A DNA stretch of 64,000 nucleotides from Amycolatopsis xylanica (GTDB lineage Bacteria > Actinomycetota > Actinomycetes > Mycobacteriales > Pseudonocardiaceae): the NCBI RefSeq assembly GCF_900107045.1, contig NZ_FNON01000002.1, positions 930,001 through 994,000 of the forward strand. The letters run 5' to 3'. Position numbers and translations under genes: made by a program. The notes under the pieces are model-generated. The model saw only the letters and a list, made by a program, of their open reading frames with translations. It did not search any database and had not been told where the DNA came from. Shown here piece by piece: positions 44,375 through 52,405 of the stretch (the first letter of the stretch is position 1; each line of letters begins with the position of its first letter).

Positions 44375-44459
44375 TCCTACCGCGAAGTATCTTTCCGGTG
44401 CCCGGCTCGTTGTAGCTGTGTCGCCCTGAAATAAATTCGTCTTCTGGAGGACTGCGCCC

Positions 44460-45332
44460 GTGCGGAAGAACGCTGCCCCGATCACCCGCAAGGCGCTCAC
44501 CCTCTCCACGATGGCTCTACTACTGGGCGCGGGCGCGTTCCTCGGCGGTGGCACGGCCTCCGCGAGCACCACGCTCGCCGACGCGTGCAGCGGCTCGGTC
44601 AGCTCGACCATCGGCAGCACGGTCGCCATCTCCGGCAGCTCGGTCAAGGAACTGGTCCGCAAGGGCGCGAACGAGGCCGGCACGCTCGCGGTCGGCGACT
44701 GGGCCGCCAACGACATCGCCAAGGTCGCCACGATCAACGTCGGCACCGTCCCGAACGCCGCTGGCGGCTCGGTCGACGGCGCGACCATCGGCAAGGCCGT
44801 GCGCGCGGCACTGAAGGCGACCGGCACCTGGGGACTGGGCTTCGACCAGGAGAAGACGCTCACCAGCGTGCAGAACAAGGTCGCGGGCGGCTGCGGGCTG
44901 ACCGTGATCGCGGCGAACTACGTCGCGCCGAGCAGCGAGTCACCGCGTGACGACCAGCCGTCCAGCGGCGGCACCCAGCCCGGCTCGACCCCGGGCACCC
45001 CGAACTTCACGCCGAACGGCGGCACCGGCGGCCTGACCGTCCCGGCACGCGACTACGGCAACATCCCGGTCGCCGGCCAGCCCGGCTTCAGCCTCCCGCC
45101 CGGCGACAAGTACCCGACCGGCAACCCGGTGCCCGGCCAGGCGCCCCAGTTCGGCCTGCCCGGCGCCGCCAACGGCCAGGGCGCCGACATCCGCAACGCG
45201 GGCAACGCCGAGCAGATCGCCGCCCCGGCTGGCGACGGCGGCGTCGAACTTCCCATGCTCCTGGCCGTGATCCTGCTGGCCGGAGTGACCGCGGCGCTGG
45301 TCAGGACCTGGGTGCTGCGCAGGGTGTCGTAG
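44460..45332 (+). CDS. secreted single-pass surface protein, tandem paralogue 3
   Basis: This 290-residue member of the three-gene family has a signal peptide (1-35, ending TASA) and a helical-looking ectodomain with Cys in DACSGSV and GGCGLTV. A Gly/Ser/Pro linker follows, then DYGNIPVAGQPG, PGQAPQFGLPG and DIRNAGNAEQI. The membrane helix has LPMLLAVILLAGV and the tail is VRTWVLRRVS. GTG at 44460 lies nine bases after GGAGG. The close match of its last 90 residues to paralogue 2, with unlike ectodomains, suggests a conserved membrane/export end carrying variable outer domains. Confidence 0.75.
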   Translation: MRKNAAPITRKALTLSTMALLLGAGAFLGGGTASASTTLADACSGSVSSTIGSTVAISGSSVKELVRKGANEAGTLAVGDWAANDIAKVATINVGTVPNAAGGSVDGATIGKAVRAALKATGTWGLGFDQEKTLTSVQNKVAGGCGLTVIAANYVAPSSESPRDDQPSSGGTQPGSTPGTPNFTPNGGTGGLTVPARDYGNIPVAGQPGFSLPPGDKYPTGNPVPGQAPQFGLPGAANGQGADIRNAGNAEQIAAPAGDGGVELPMLLAVILLAGVTAALVRTWVLRRVS

Positions 45333-45409
45333 CGTCCCGCCCGTCGCCCACCACCACCCTCAACGGAGGCGCTGCGCGCCACTGTTTTACTGGGACGTAC
45401 ACTTCCTCC

Positions 45410-45415
45410 TTGACA
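45410..45415 (+). promoter_or_regulatory. possible -35 element of the rpsF operon
   Basis: TTGACA lies 54 bases before the rpsF start. A matching -10 is not clear: the sequence 17 bases on falls inside the palindrome at 45426-45442. Confidence is therefore low. Confidence 0.35.
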
Positions 45416-45425
45416 AACCCTCCTG

Positions 45426-45442
45426 CCATGGACTGTCCATGG
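45426..45442. promoter_or_regulatory. 17-nt perfect palindrome in the rpsF leader
   Basis: CCATGGAC-T-GTCCATGG is fully symmetrical about one central base. It ends 12 bases before the AGGAGG of rpsF. It could be a protein operator, or an RNA hairpin for autogenous control of the S6 operon. Confidence 0.5.
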
Positions 45443-45469
45443 CCGTGAGCCCACAGGAGGTGAGTGGTT

Positions 45470-45841
45470 GTGTCACGCCATTACGAGGTAATGGTCATCC
45501 TCGATCCCACGCTCGACGAGCGCACCGTCGCCCCGACGCTGGACACGTTCCTCAACGTGATCCGCACGTCCGGCGGCAGCGTTGAGAAGGTCGACGTCTG
45601 GGGCCGCAGGCGGCTCTCGTTCGAGATCAAGAAGCACGCCGAAGGCATCTACGCCCTGCTGGACCTCAACTCCACGCCGGACGCCGTCAAGGAGCTCGAC
45701 CGGCAGCTGTCGCTGCAGGAGACCGTGCTCCGCACCAAGGTCATGCGTCGCGAGGTCCCCAAGGCCGGGTCCCGCCTGCTGCGCAAGCCGGCCGCGAAGC
45801 CCGTCAAGGCCGCTGCCGCGACTGCCGCCGCCAAGGCCTGA
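45470..45841 (+). CDS. rpsF: 30S ribosomal protein S6
   Basis: This 123-residue ribosomal protein S6 binds S18 and 16S rRNA in the platform. The core [42 protein letters not shown] and [10 protein letters not shown] is standard. A Lys/Ala-rich C-terminal extension is typical for actinobacteria. AGGAGG lies nine bases before GTG at 45470; GTG at 45464 is in frame but too close to the ribosome site. It is the first gene of rpsF-ssb-rpsR-rplI. Confidence 0.97.
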   Translation: MSRHYEVMVILDPTLDERTVAPTLDTFLNVIRTSGGSVEKVDVWGRRRLSFEIKKHAEGIYALLDLNSTPDAVKELDRQLSLQETVLRTKVMRREVPKAGSRLLRKPAAKPVKAAAATAAAKA

Positions 45842-45859
45842 GGCTAAGGAGAAGTCCCG

Positions 45860-46366
45860 ATGGCTGGAGACACCGTAATCACGGTGATCGGCAACCTGAC
45901 CTCGGACCCGGAACTGCGGTTCACGCCTTCCGGTGCGGCGGTCGCGAACTTCACGGTCGCGTCCACCCCGCGCACGCTGGACAAGGCGTCCGGTGAGTGG
46001 AAGGACGGCGAGGCGCTGTTCCTGCGCTGCAACATCTGGCGCCAGGCCGCGGAGAACGTGGCCGAGTCGCTGACCCGCGGCGCGCGCGTCGTGGTGCAGG
46101 GCCGCCTGAAGCAGCGTTCCTTCGAGACCAAAGAGGGCGAGAAGCGCACTGTCGTCGAGCTCGAGGTCGACGAGATCGGGCCTTCTCTTCGCTACGCGAC
46201 CGCCAAGGTGAACAAGGTGAGCCGCGGCGGCGGTGGCGGCGGCTTCGGCGGTGGCGCCCCGTCCGGTGGAGGCGGCGGCATGCCCGCCGACGACCCGTGG
46301 GGCTCGGCCCCCGCGGCGTCCTCCGGTGGTGGCGGCGGCGGTTTCGCCGACGAGCCCCCCTTCTAA
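45860..46366 (+). CDS. ssb: single-stranded DNA-binding protein
   Basis: This 168-residue SSB protects single-stranded DNA and recruits repair and replication partners. The OB fold (about 1-110) begins [21 protein letters not shown] and includes [17 protein letters not shown]. The C-terminal half is Gly-rich and ends in the acidic tip DEPPF that binds partners. ATG at 45860 follows AAGGAG. Its place between rpsF and rpsR is conserved in actinobacteria. The distance to rpsR is 32 bases. Confidence 0.97.
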   Translation: MAGDTVITVIGNLTSDPELRFTPSGAAVANFTVASTPRTLDKASGEWKDGEALFLRCNIWRQAAENVAESLTRGARVVVQGRLKQRSFETKEGEKRTVVELEVDEIGPSLRYATAKVNKVSRGGGGGGFGGGAPSGGGGGMPADDPWGSAPAASSGGGGGGFADEPPF

Positions 46367-46398
46367 ACAACCACTTTTCTTTTTTCTAGGAGTCCACA

Positions 46399-46647
46399 GT
46401 GGCCAAGCCACCCATTCGCAAGCCCAAGAAGAAGGTTTGCGTGTTCTGCAAGGCCGCGAAGAAGGGCCGTCCCGAGTCGATCGACTACAAGGACACCAAC
46501 CTGCTTCGCAAGTACATCTCGGACCGCGGCAAGATCCGCGCCCGTCGTGTCACCGGCAACTGCAGCCAGCACCAGCGTGACATCGCCATCGCGGTCAAGA
46601 ACTCCCGCGAGATGGCGCTGCTGCCCTACACCTCGACCGCACGCTAA
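46399..46647 (+). CDS. rpsR: 30S ribosomal protein S18
   Basis: This 82-residue S18 has the family core [39 protein letters not shown] and LLPYTS. The Cys residues (CVFC and C in GNC) keep the zinc-type form, so this copy is C+. Many actinomycetes also carry a zinc-independent paralogue elsewhere; none is in this window. GTG at 46399 is preceded by AGGAG. It pairs with S6 in the ribosome. Confidence 0.97.
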   Translation: MAKPPIRKPKKKVCVFCKAAKKGRPESIDYKDTNLLRKYISDRGKIRARRVTGNCSQHQRDIAIAVKNSREMALLPYTSTAR

Positions 46648-46659
46648 GGAGGCAAGTCA

Positions 46660-47115
46660 ATGGCGAAGATCATTCTCACCACCGACGTTGCCAACCTCGG
46701 CGGCCCCGGCGACATCGTCGAGGTCAAGGACGGCTACGCGCGTAACTTCCTCTTCCCCCGCGGCTACGCGATGCCCGCCACCAAGGGCGCGGAGAAGAAC
46801 GTCCAGACCATCCGCCGCGCGCAGGAGGGTCGCCGTATCCGCGACCTCGACCACGCCAAGGAGGTCAAGGCGACGCTCGAGGGCCTCGGCGCCATCGAGC
46901 TGTCCGCCAAGGCCGCCGAGGGCTCGAAGAAGCTCTTCGGTTCGGTCAGCAACAACGACATCGTGGCCGCCATCAAGGCCGCCGGTGGCCCGCTGCTCGA
47001 CAAGCGCGTCATCGAGCTCAAGGACCACATCAAGACCGTGGGCAAGCACTCGGTGAGCGCTCGCCTGCACCCGGACGTGAAGGTCGACGTCCGCCTCGAG
47101 GTCAAGGCCAAGTAA
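46660..47115 (+). CDS. rplI: 50S ribosomal protein L9
   Basis: This 151-residue L9 bridges from the large subunit near the L1 stalk. The N-terminal domain is MAKIILTTDVANLGGPGDIVEVKDGYARNFLFPRGYA, seen here as consecutive family motifs. A long central helix and a C-terminal domain ending LHPDVKVDVRLEVKAK complete it. ATG at 46660 follows AAGGAGG. It is the last gene of the ribosomal operon, as the terminator at 47131 shows. Confidence 0.97.
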   Translation: MAKIILTTDVANLGGPGDIVEVKDGYARNFLFPRGYAMPATKGAEKNVQTIRRAQEGRRIRDLDHAKEVKATLEGLGAIELSAKAAEGSKKLFGSVSNNDIVAAIKAAGGPLLDKRVIELKDHIKTVGKHSVSARLHPDVKVDVRLEVKAK

Positions 47116-47130
47116 CACCCTGCTTCACCT

Positions 47131-47171
47131 GAAGGCGGGAACCTCCCCACGCGGAGGTTCCCGCCTTCTTT
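47131..47171 (+). terminator. terminator of the rpsF-rplI operon
   Basis: A 16-bp perfect stem (47131-47146 with 47153-47168) has a six-base loop and a short T tract. It starts 16 bases after the rplI stop. Confidence 0.9.
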
Positions 47172-47253
47172 ATGCTCGGGGACGGGAACGCCGGTGGAGA
47201 CCGGCGCGTCCGAGTAGGAGACTGGAAACTCAGCGTTAGGGGGATCGACGACA

Positions 47254-47682
47254 ATGGGTGACGCTCCGGACCCGATGACCCAGAACCCGAACAGCCGTCG
47301 GGTGATCACCATGCCCGCGCCTGCGGGCAACACGCCGACGCCCGGTGGCGGTGACCCTGGCAAGGGCGGCGGTTTCCAGTTCGACGCCGACAAGATCGAC
47401 GGGGTCATCCAGCAGTGGCAGGACCTGCTGGCCGACCTCAAGGCCGACGAGCGTGACGCCGAAATGATGGCCAACGTCGAGGCGCCGGGGCGCGAGTTCG
47501 CCAGCGGCGACTGGGAAAAGCTCGCGAACCCGTCCGGCAAGGCGTTCTACGCGCAGAACCGCGCGATGCAGGACTACGTCACCCAGTACCTCGAGTCGCT
47601 GCAGCTCGCCAAGAAGCAGATCACCACGCAGGAGGCGGAAACCGAAGCCGCCATCTCCAAGACGGGAAACCGCGCGCAGTGA
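47254..47682 (+). CDS. WXG100/ESX-type helical protein
   Basis: This 142-residue protein is probably a type VII (ESX) substrate or chaperone partner. After a disordered Pro/Gly-rich N-terminus (about 1-45) come two amphipathic helices (FDADKIDGVIQQWQDLLADLKAD and a second ending QYLESLQLAKKQI, separated by a turn near GDWEKLAN). This matches the helical hairpin of WXG100-like proteins, although an exact WXG triplet is absent. ATG at 47254 follows GGGGGA. It overlaps the lipoprotein gene by four bases and heads a four-gene operon ending with an EspG-like gene. Confidence 0.72.
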   Translation: MGDAPDPMTQNPNSRRVITMPAPAGNTPTPGGGDPGKGGGFQFDADKIDGVIQQWQDLLADLKADERDAEMMANVEAPGREFASGDWEKLANPSGKAFYAQNRAMQDYVTQYLESLQLAKKQITTQEAETEAAISKTGNRAQ

Positions 47683-48278
47683 ACCGTGCTCTCACGATCT
47701 CCGTCGCCGCTCTCGCGCTGGGCGCGGTGCTCACCGCGTGCAACAAGGGCAACACCTCAGGCCTGCCGATGAACACGCCCACCTCGGAGTCGAACTCGGT
47801 GGCCGATTCGGGGTCCGGCTCGGCGCCCAGGGTGCCCGCGCCGCTGAACACCGCGAGCCTGCTCTCCGACGCGTGCACCGGGCTGTCCTCGTCGGCGTTG
47901 AGCCAGTTGCAGCTCAAGGCCGGCTACCGCAAGACCAGCAATTCGGGTCCCACCTGCGCGTGGGACTCGTCGGTCTCGGAGTACGACACGGTGAGCATCT
48001 CGCCGATCCAGAGCAGCAAGGGTGGGCTCAGCACCATCTACGACCGCAAGGACAAGCAGGAGTACTTCGAGCCGACGACCATCGGCGGTTACCCCGCCGT
48101 CTTCGCCGACCCGGTCGACCGGCGCAAGGACGGCCGCTGCTCGCTCCACGTCGCGGTCACCGACGAGCTGGAGGTGCTGGTGTTCACCCAGTTCTCCAAG
48201 AGCAAGGCCGCGACCAATCCGTGCCCGGTGGCCGAAGACGTCGCCACCGCGATGATCGACACGCTGAAGGCAGGCTGA
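47679..48278 (+). CDS. DUF3558 lipoprotein
   Basis: This 199-residue predicted lipoprotein has a signal peptide with lipobox LTAC (Cys near residue 21). A Ser/Asn-rich tether leads to a DUF3558-type domain with LLSDACTGLSSSALSQL, GPTCAWDSS and CPVAEDVATAMIDTL. Cys in the domain probably form disulfides. GTG at 47679 overlaps the upstream stop, so translation is coupled. DUF3558 proteins are common in Pseudonocardiales and often lie near ESX genes. The biochemical role is unknown. Confidence 0.83.
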   Translation: MNRALTISVAALALGAVLTACNKGNTSGLPMNTPTSESNSVADSGSGSAPRVPAPLNTASLLSDACTGLSSSALSQLQLKAGYRKTSNSGPTCAWDSSVSEYDTVSISPIQSSKGGLSTIYDRKDKQEYFEPTTIGGYPAVFADPVDRRKDGRCSLHVAVTDELEVLVFTQFSKSKAATNPCPVAEDVATAMIDTLKAG

Positions 48279-48283
48279 TCGCC

Positions 48284-49642
48284 GTGTTGTTCCTGATTCC
48301 CATCGTCGCAGGGGCCGCCGCGTACGGCTGGCTCAGCCGGGACAAGTCCGGCAGCTACGCCGCCGGCGACGGCGACCGCAAGATCGACTGCTACCAGATC
48401 TGGTACCAGCTCAACCACGGTCCCGGCCCGCAGTCCATCAGCGACGGCCAGTCCTCGGCCGCGACGCTCAAAAGCGTTTACCAGCAACGCCTCACGACCA
48501 TCGACAAGCTCGCCCGCGACATGGATGCCGCTTGGCAGGGTGGCGGCGTGCAGGCGGCGCAGGCTGCGGGCGCGCACCCGCTGAAGGCGTGGATGCTGGA
48601 CTCCGGCAGGAAGCTCACCGAGAGCGACAAGTACCTCGGTGAGCAGCACGAGGCGTTCAACACGGTGATCTCCAAGGTCGTCCAGGTGCCGGAGAAGCCG
48701 CCGGAGAACAACTTCCTCAACTCGATCACGCCGTGGGAGACCGACACCGACCGCGCGATCAAGGACTACAACAAGAACGGCCAGGCGAACGTCGACGCCT
48801 TCAACGAGTACTTCAAGGCGAGCAACGCCAACGGCGAGAAGATGCCGACGTACAGCCAGATGTCCGGCGACGTCGACAAGGTCGGCGTCACCGGCGACGG
48901 TAAAGACGGCAACGGCAAGGACAAGGACAAGCCCGGCGGGGACGACGGCAAGGGCGTCGACGACGGCGGCAAGGGCCGCGGCAGCATCCCCGGCGGCGGA
49001 AGCGTGCCGGGCGGGGGAAGCATCCCTGGCGGCGGCAGCATGCCCGGCGGTCCCGGCAGCATCCCCGGGTACAAGCCCGGCCAGATCCCCGGCGCGCCCG
49101 GCGGGTACAAGCCGCCGAACATCCCCGGCTACCAGCCTGGCCAGGTGCCCGGTGGTCCCGGTTCGTACACCCCGCCGAAGTACCCGGGCTGGAACGACGA
49201 CACCAGGGCGGCCGGTTACCAGCCTGGCTCGATCCCCGGCTTCGGCCCCGGCAGTGGCAGCGGAAGCATTCCGGGTGGTGGCAGCGGTTTCACGCCGGGT
49301 GGCGGCGGCTCGATCGACACCGGCGGCTTCGGCCCCGGCTCGGGCGGCGCCATCGGCACGGGCGGGTTCGGCCCGGGTTCCGGCACCGGCGCGGCACTTC
49401 CCGGCCAGGGCCTGGGCCCCGGCGCGGGCGCCGGTGGAGCCGGAGCGGCAGGCGCCGCCGGCGCGGCCGCAGCGGCGGGCAAGGGCGGAATGATGGGCGG
49501 CGGCATGGGCGGGATGGGCCACGGCGCCAAGGGTGGCGGCGCCGAGGACACCGAGCGCTCGTCCAAGTTCCTGCTCGGCGAGGACGGCAACGAGCTGTTC
49601 GGCACCGACGAGCTGACCGCGCCGCCTGTCATTGGCGAATAG
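48284..49642 (+). CDS. PPE-like ESX substrate with Gly/Pro repeat tail
   Basis: This 452-residue protein resembles actinobacterial PPE/EspB-like ESX substrates. Its first 20 residues are hydrophobic. A helical domain (about 30-200) contains CYQIWYQLNHGPGPQSI and long amphipathic helices. A tail of about 200 residues is built from GSIPGGG, PGYKPGQIPG and similar repeats. The C-terminus, with KFLLGEDGNELFGTDELTAPPVIGE, has the ending I associate with this group. GTG at 48284 lies five bases after the lipoprotein stop. The EspG-like protein encoded next is the likely chaperone. No ESX core genes are in the window, so secretion must use a machine encoded elsewhere. Confidence 0.75.
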   Translation: MLFLIPIVAGAAAYGWLSRDKSGSYAAGDGDRKIDCYQIWYQLNHGPGPQSISDGQSSAATLKSVYQQRLTTIDKLARDMDAAWQGGGVQAAQAAGAHPLKAWMLDSGRKLTESDKYLGEQHEAFNTVISKVVQVPEKPPENNFLNSITPWETDTDRAIKDYNKNGQANVDAFNEYFKASNANGEKMPTYSQMSGDVDKVGVTGDGKDGNGKDKDKPGGDDGKGVDDGGKGRGSIPGGGSVPGGGSIPGGGSMPGGPGSIPGYKPGQIPGAPGGYKPPNIPGYQPGQVPGGPGSYTPPKYPGWNDDTRAAGYQPGSIPGFGPGSGSGSIPGGGSGFTPGGGGSIDTGGFGPGSGGAIGTGGFGPGSGTGAALPGQGLGPGAGAGGAGAAGAAGAAAAAGKGGMMGGGMGGMGHGAKGGGAEDTERSSKFLLGEDGNELFGTDELTAPPVIGE

Positions 49643-49703
49643 GCCAGGACGCCGTGGCAAAATGGCACGGCTCAACGACGAACACAACTAGGGGGACGGC
49701 GCG

Positions 49704-50501
49704 GTGCTGGCCAACCAGGTCACGGTGGCGACGGCCACCCTGATCAACTTGATCAGGCGGCGCGACGGCGAGCCGCACACCGTGCTCGCCGAGACGCCGA
49801 CGTTCTACGACCAGTCCGCGCAGCGCAAGGAAGACGACCGCGTCAACGCCGAACTCGCCCGCTATGGGCTGTTCGGCCCGCGCGGCCTCGACTCCGGGTT
49901 GAAGGCCACGCTCGAGGCCGTCGCCAGGCCGCAGCTCGAGTACTACGCGTGGATCGACGGCGGTTACGAGGGCAAGGCGCTGAAGTACACCCTGCTCGCG
50001 GGCAGTGCGGGCGGCGAGGGGTTCGTGCTCGCGCGCAACCCGGAGCACGAGGGTGTCGTGCTGGCCTCGGTGAAGCCGTCCGAGGTGCTGGAGAGCTTCA
50101 TCGAGCAGATCCCGAAGCTGGCGCCGGGGCGCGGGCACCCGCTGGTGGTGCCCAAGAGCCAGGTGGCCGGGGTGTCGGCGGCCACCACCGCGCAGGACGA
50201 CGGCTACTCGGTGCTGCGCAGCGGGCAGGCGAGCGCGGGCAGCCAGGAGGCCGGCGAGCTTCGCCGGATCCTCGGACTACGCCGAATGGGTGGCGGCAGC
50301 CTGTACGTCGCGGCCCGTGGCCGGACCGGGAACCGGCAGCGGATCGAACGCCCCGTGAACTACATCGATACGTCCGAAGGCCGGTGGCTGACCGAAGAGG
50401 TACCGGGCAGTGGCGAACCGGCGATCGCCTTCACCCCCGCCAACCAGCAATTACTCGCTGAGCGGTTACAGAGCGCACAGGGCAGGCTCTTCGCGTCCTA
50501 G
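49704..50501 (+). CDS. EspG-family ESX chaperone
   Basis: This 265-residue protein resembles EspG, the cytosolic chaperone that holds PE/PPE substrates for type VII secretion. Family-like segments include PHTVLAETPTFYDQSAQRKEDDRV, LEYYAWIDGG, FVLARN, and a late helix with AGELRRILGLRRMGGGSLYVAAR. GTG at 49704 is preceded by GGGGGAC. It closes the four-gene ESX accessory operon started at 47254 and presumably binds the PPE-like protein. It is followed by the 453-bp region before dnaB. Confidence 0.83.
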   Translation: MLANQVTVATATLINLIRRRDGEPHTVLAETPTFYDQSAQRKEDDRVNAELARYGLFGPRGLDSGLKATLEAVARPQLEYYAWIDGGYEGKALKYTLLAGSAGGEGFVLARNPEHEGVVLASVKPSEVLESFIEQIPKLAPGRGHPLVVPKSQVAGVSAATTAQDDGYSVLRSGQASAGSQEAGELRRILGLRRMGGGSLYVAARGRTGNRQRIERPVNYIDTSEGRWLTEEVPGSGEPAIAFTPANQQLLAERLQSAQGRLFAS

Positions 50502-50593
50502 CCACGAGGGCCATTCAGCCTATCGAGCAACCGGTCTACCCTCCGTAGCTTTCATCCACAGGCGGACGCCCGCGCGGCGCCGACACGGGCCCG

Positions 50594-50632
50594 CGACACG
50601 CCGAACAAGCAGTATCGCCCGACACGCCGAAC
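50594..50632 (+). repeat. 13-bp direct repeat
   Basis: CGACACGCCGAAC occurs at 50594-50606 and again at 50620-50632, exactly 26 bp apart, just upstream of the first DnaA-box pair. Confidence 0.7.
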
Positions 50633-50646
50633 GAGTTTTGACAAAG

Positions 50647-50775
50647 TTCTCCACAGCTTGCACACAGGCTCTGACCAGGGGATCTCCGAACTGTTCACGT
50701 TGTTGTCCCCAGGTTGTACACAGGCTGGGGCGCACCTGTGACTGGTTACCCCCATTCGTCCCCAGGTTGTCCACA
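50647..50775 (+). promoter_or_regulatory. array of paired DnaA-box-like sites upstream of dnaB
   Basis: Six nonamers similar to the actinobacterial DnaA box TTGTCCACA lie on the same strand as three pairs: 50647 TTCTCCACA and 50658 TTGCACACA; 50703 TTGTCCCCA and 50714 TTGTACACA; 50756 TCGTCCCCA and 50767 TTGTCCACA (exact). Every pair is spaced 11 bp, one helical turn, and pairs recur every 53-56 bp. A seventh, TCATCCACA, is at 50552. Confidence 0.7.
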
Positions 50776-50954
50776 GGTTGCTCCCCACCCGGATTTGTGC
50801 TGGTTCTTTCAGGGCATCTAGCGTGCCCTGACGGCCCGGTACGCACGGTGGCGATCGGGGGACACGCGGCCCGCCATGCGGAGCGGCCCCATCAAGCAGC
50901 CGCGTCAGGCATAATCGAACTTATGTTCGACAGAACGAGGAGGTGTTGAGAGCG

Positions 50955-52379
50955 GTGGCGCTCACCGACGACCGCGGTCCGATGTACGAGTCCGGCGACC
51001 CCGGCCCCGAGGATCCGGGTCCAGGAGGGGGAGGCGGCGGAGGTGGTGGTTTCGACCGCCAGCCGCCTCAGGACCTGGCAGCCGAGCAGTCCGTGCTCGG
51101 CGGGATGCTGCTGTCCAAGGACGCCGTCGCCGACGTCATCGAGGCGCTCGGCCCCGACGACTTCTACCGCCCGGCGCACCAGGCGATCTACGACTGCATC
51201 CTCGACCTCTACGGCCGAGGCGAGCCCGCCGACCCGATCACCGTCTCCGCCGAGCTGGAACGCCGAGGCGAACTCGGCCGCGTCGGCGGCGCCCCGTATC
51301 TCCACACGCTGATCGCCACCGTCCCCACCGCGGCCAACGCCGGCTACTACGCGGAGATCGTCTCCGAGAAGGCGGTGCTCCGGCGCCTCGTCGAGGCGGG
51401 CACCCGCATCGTCCAGTACGGCTACGGCGCGGCCGCCGCCGACGGCGCGAACATCGACGAGGTCGTCGACCGCGCGCAGGCCGCCATCTACGACGTCACC
51501 GAACGCCGCACCAGCGAGGACTACGTCGCGCTGGAAGAGCTGCTCCAGCCGACGATGGACGAGATCGACGCCATCGCCTCCCGCGGCGGCCAGTCGCAGG
51601 GCATCCCGACCGGCTTCACCGACTTCGACGAGCTGACCAACGGCCTGCACCCCGGCCAGATGATCATCGTCGCCGCACGCCCCGGCGTTGGCAAAAGCAC
51701 ACTGGGTTTGGATTTTGCCAGGTCAGCGTCCATCAAGCATGGTTTGACCAGTGTCATCTTCTCGCTGGAAATGAGCCGGACCGAGATCGTCATGCGCATG
51801 CTCTCGGCCGAGGCGAAGATCCGGCTCGCCGACATGCGCGGTGGCAAGATGTCCGACGACGACTGGACCCGCCTCGCCAGGCGGATGAGCGAGGTGTCCG
51901 AGGCGCCGCTGTTCGTCGACGACTCGCCGAACATGACGATGATGGAGATCCGGGCGAAGGCGCGCCGCCTGAAGCAGCGCAACGACCTGAAGCTCGTGGT
52001 GCTCGACTACCTCCAGCTGATGACGTCCGGCAAGCGCGTCGAGTCGCGGCAGCAGGAAGTCTCGGAGTTCTCGCGGCAGATGAAGCTGCTGGCGAAGGAG
52101 ATCGAGGTCCCGGTGATCGCGATCAGCCAGCTGAACCGTGGTCCGGAACAGCGAACCGACAAGCGCCCGATGCTGTCCGACCTTCGTGAGTCCGGCTCGC
52201 TGGAGCAGGACGCCGACCTCGTCATCCTGGTCAACCGGCCGGACGCGTGGGAGCGGGACGACCCCCGTGCCGGTGAAGCCGACCTGATCATCGCGAAGCA
52301 CCGTGCCGGGCCGACCGCGACGATCACCGTCGCGCACCAGCTGCACTACAGCCGGTTCGTCGACCTCTCGCACGACTGA
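50955..52379 (+). CDS. dnaB: replicative DNA helicase DnaB
   Basis: This 474-residue hexameric helicase drives the replication fork. The N-terminal DnaB domain starts with PPQDLAAEQSVLGGML. The RecA-like motor has Walker A (ARPGVGKST, about 240-249), SLEMSR, Walker B (LVVLDYLQLM), AISQLNRG, and RESGSLEQDADLV with the arginine-finger region. A Gly run sits near residue 28. No intein interrupts it, unlike M. tuberculosis DnaB. GTG at 50955 gives MALTDDRGPM; GTG at 50943 lies within the ribosome site GGAGG and is unlikely. Confidence 0.95.
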   Translation: MALTDDRGPMYESGDPGPEDPGPGGGGGGGGGFDRQPPQDLAAEQSVLGGMLLSKDAVADVIEALGPDDFYRPAHQAIYDCILDLYGRGEPADPITVSAELERRGELGRVGGAPYLHTLIATVPTAANAGYYAEIVSEKAVLRRLVEAGTRIVQYGYGAAAADGANIDEVVDRAQAAIYDVTERRTSEDYVALEELLQPTMDEIDAIASRGGQSQGIPTGFTDFDELTNGLHPGQMIIVAARPGVGKSTLGLDFARSASIKHGLTSVIFSLEMSRTEIVMRMLSAEAKIRLADMRGGKMSDDDWTRLARRMSEVSEAPLFVDDSPNMTMMEIRAKARRLKQRNDLKLVVLDYLQLMTSGKRVESRQQEVSEFSRQMKLLAKEIEVPVIAISQLNRGPEQRTDKRPMLSDLRESGSLEQDADLVILVNRPDAWERDDPRAGEADLIIAKHRAGPTATITVAHQLHYSRFVDLSHD

Positions 52380-52405
52380 CGTCCGCTCGGCTCTCGGAGG
52401 TTGTG

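Larger units (their letters stand above)
50502..50954. other. 453-bp intergenic region upstream of dnaB
   Basis: There is no convincing coding sequence. The region holds a 13-bp direct repeat, an array of seven DnaA-box-like nonamers, and probably the dnaB promoter near the AT-rich stretch at 50910-50930. Open frames here on the minus strand are produced by the repeated box sequence. Confidence 0.7.

Noticed and set aside
50520..50846. 108-residue minus-strand ORF upstream of dnaB
   Set aside because: Its repeated TTWG-like peptides come from the box repeats; it has no ribosome site or recognisable family.
50502..50954. Chromosomal origin oriC
   Set aside because: The DnaA-like boxes are suggestive, but neither dnaA nor dnaN flanks the region and no AT-rich unwinding stretch is clear. 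dnaB in actinobacteria lies some distance from oriC.
50955..52379. Intein in dnaB
   Set aside because: Walker A to the arginine-finger region is continuous at normal length with no inserted Hint or endonuclease motifs.
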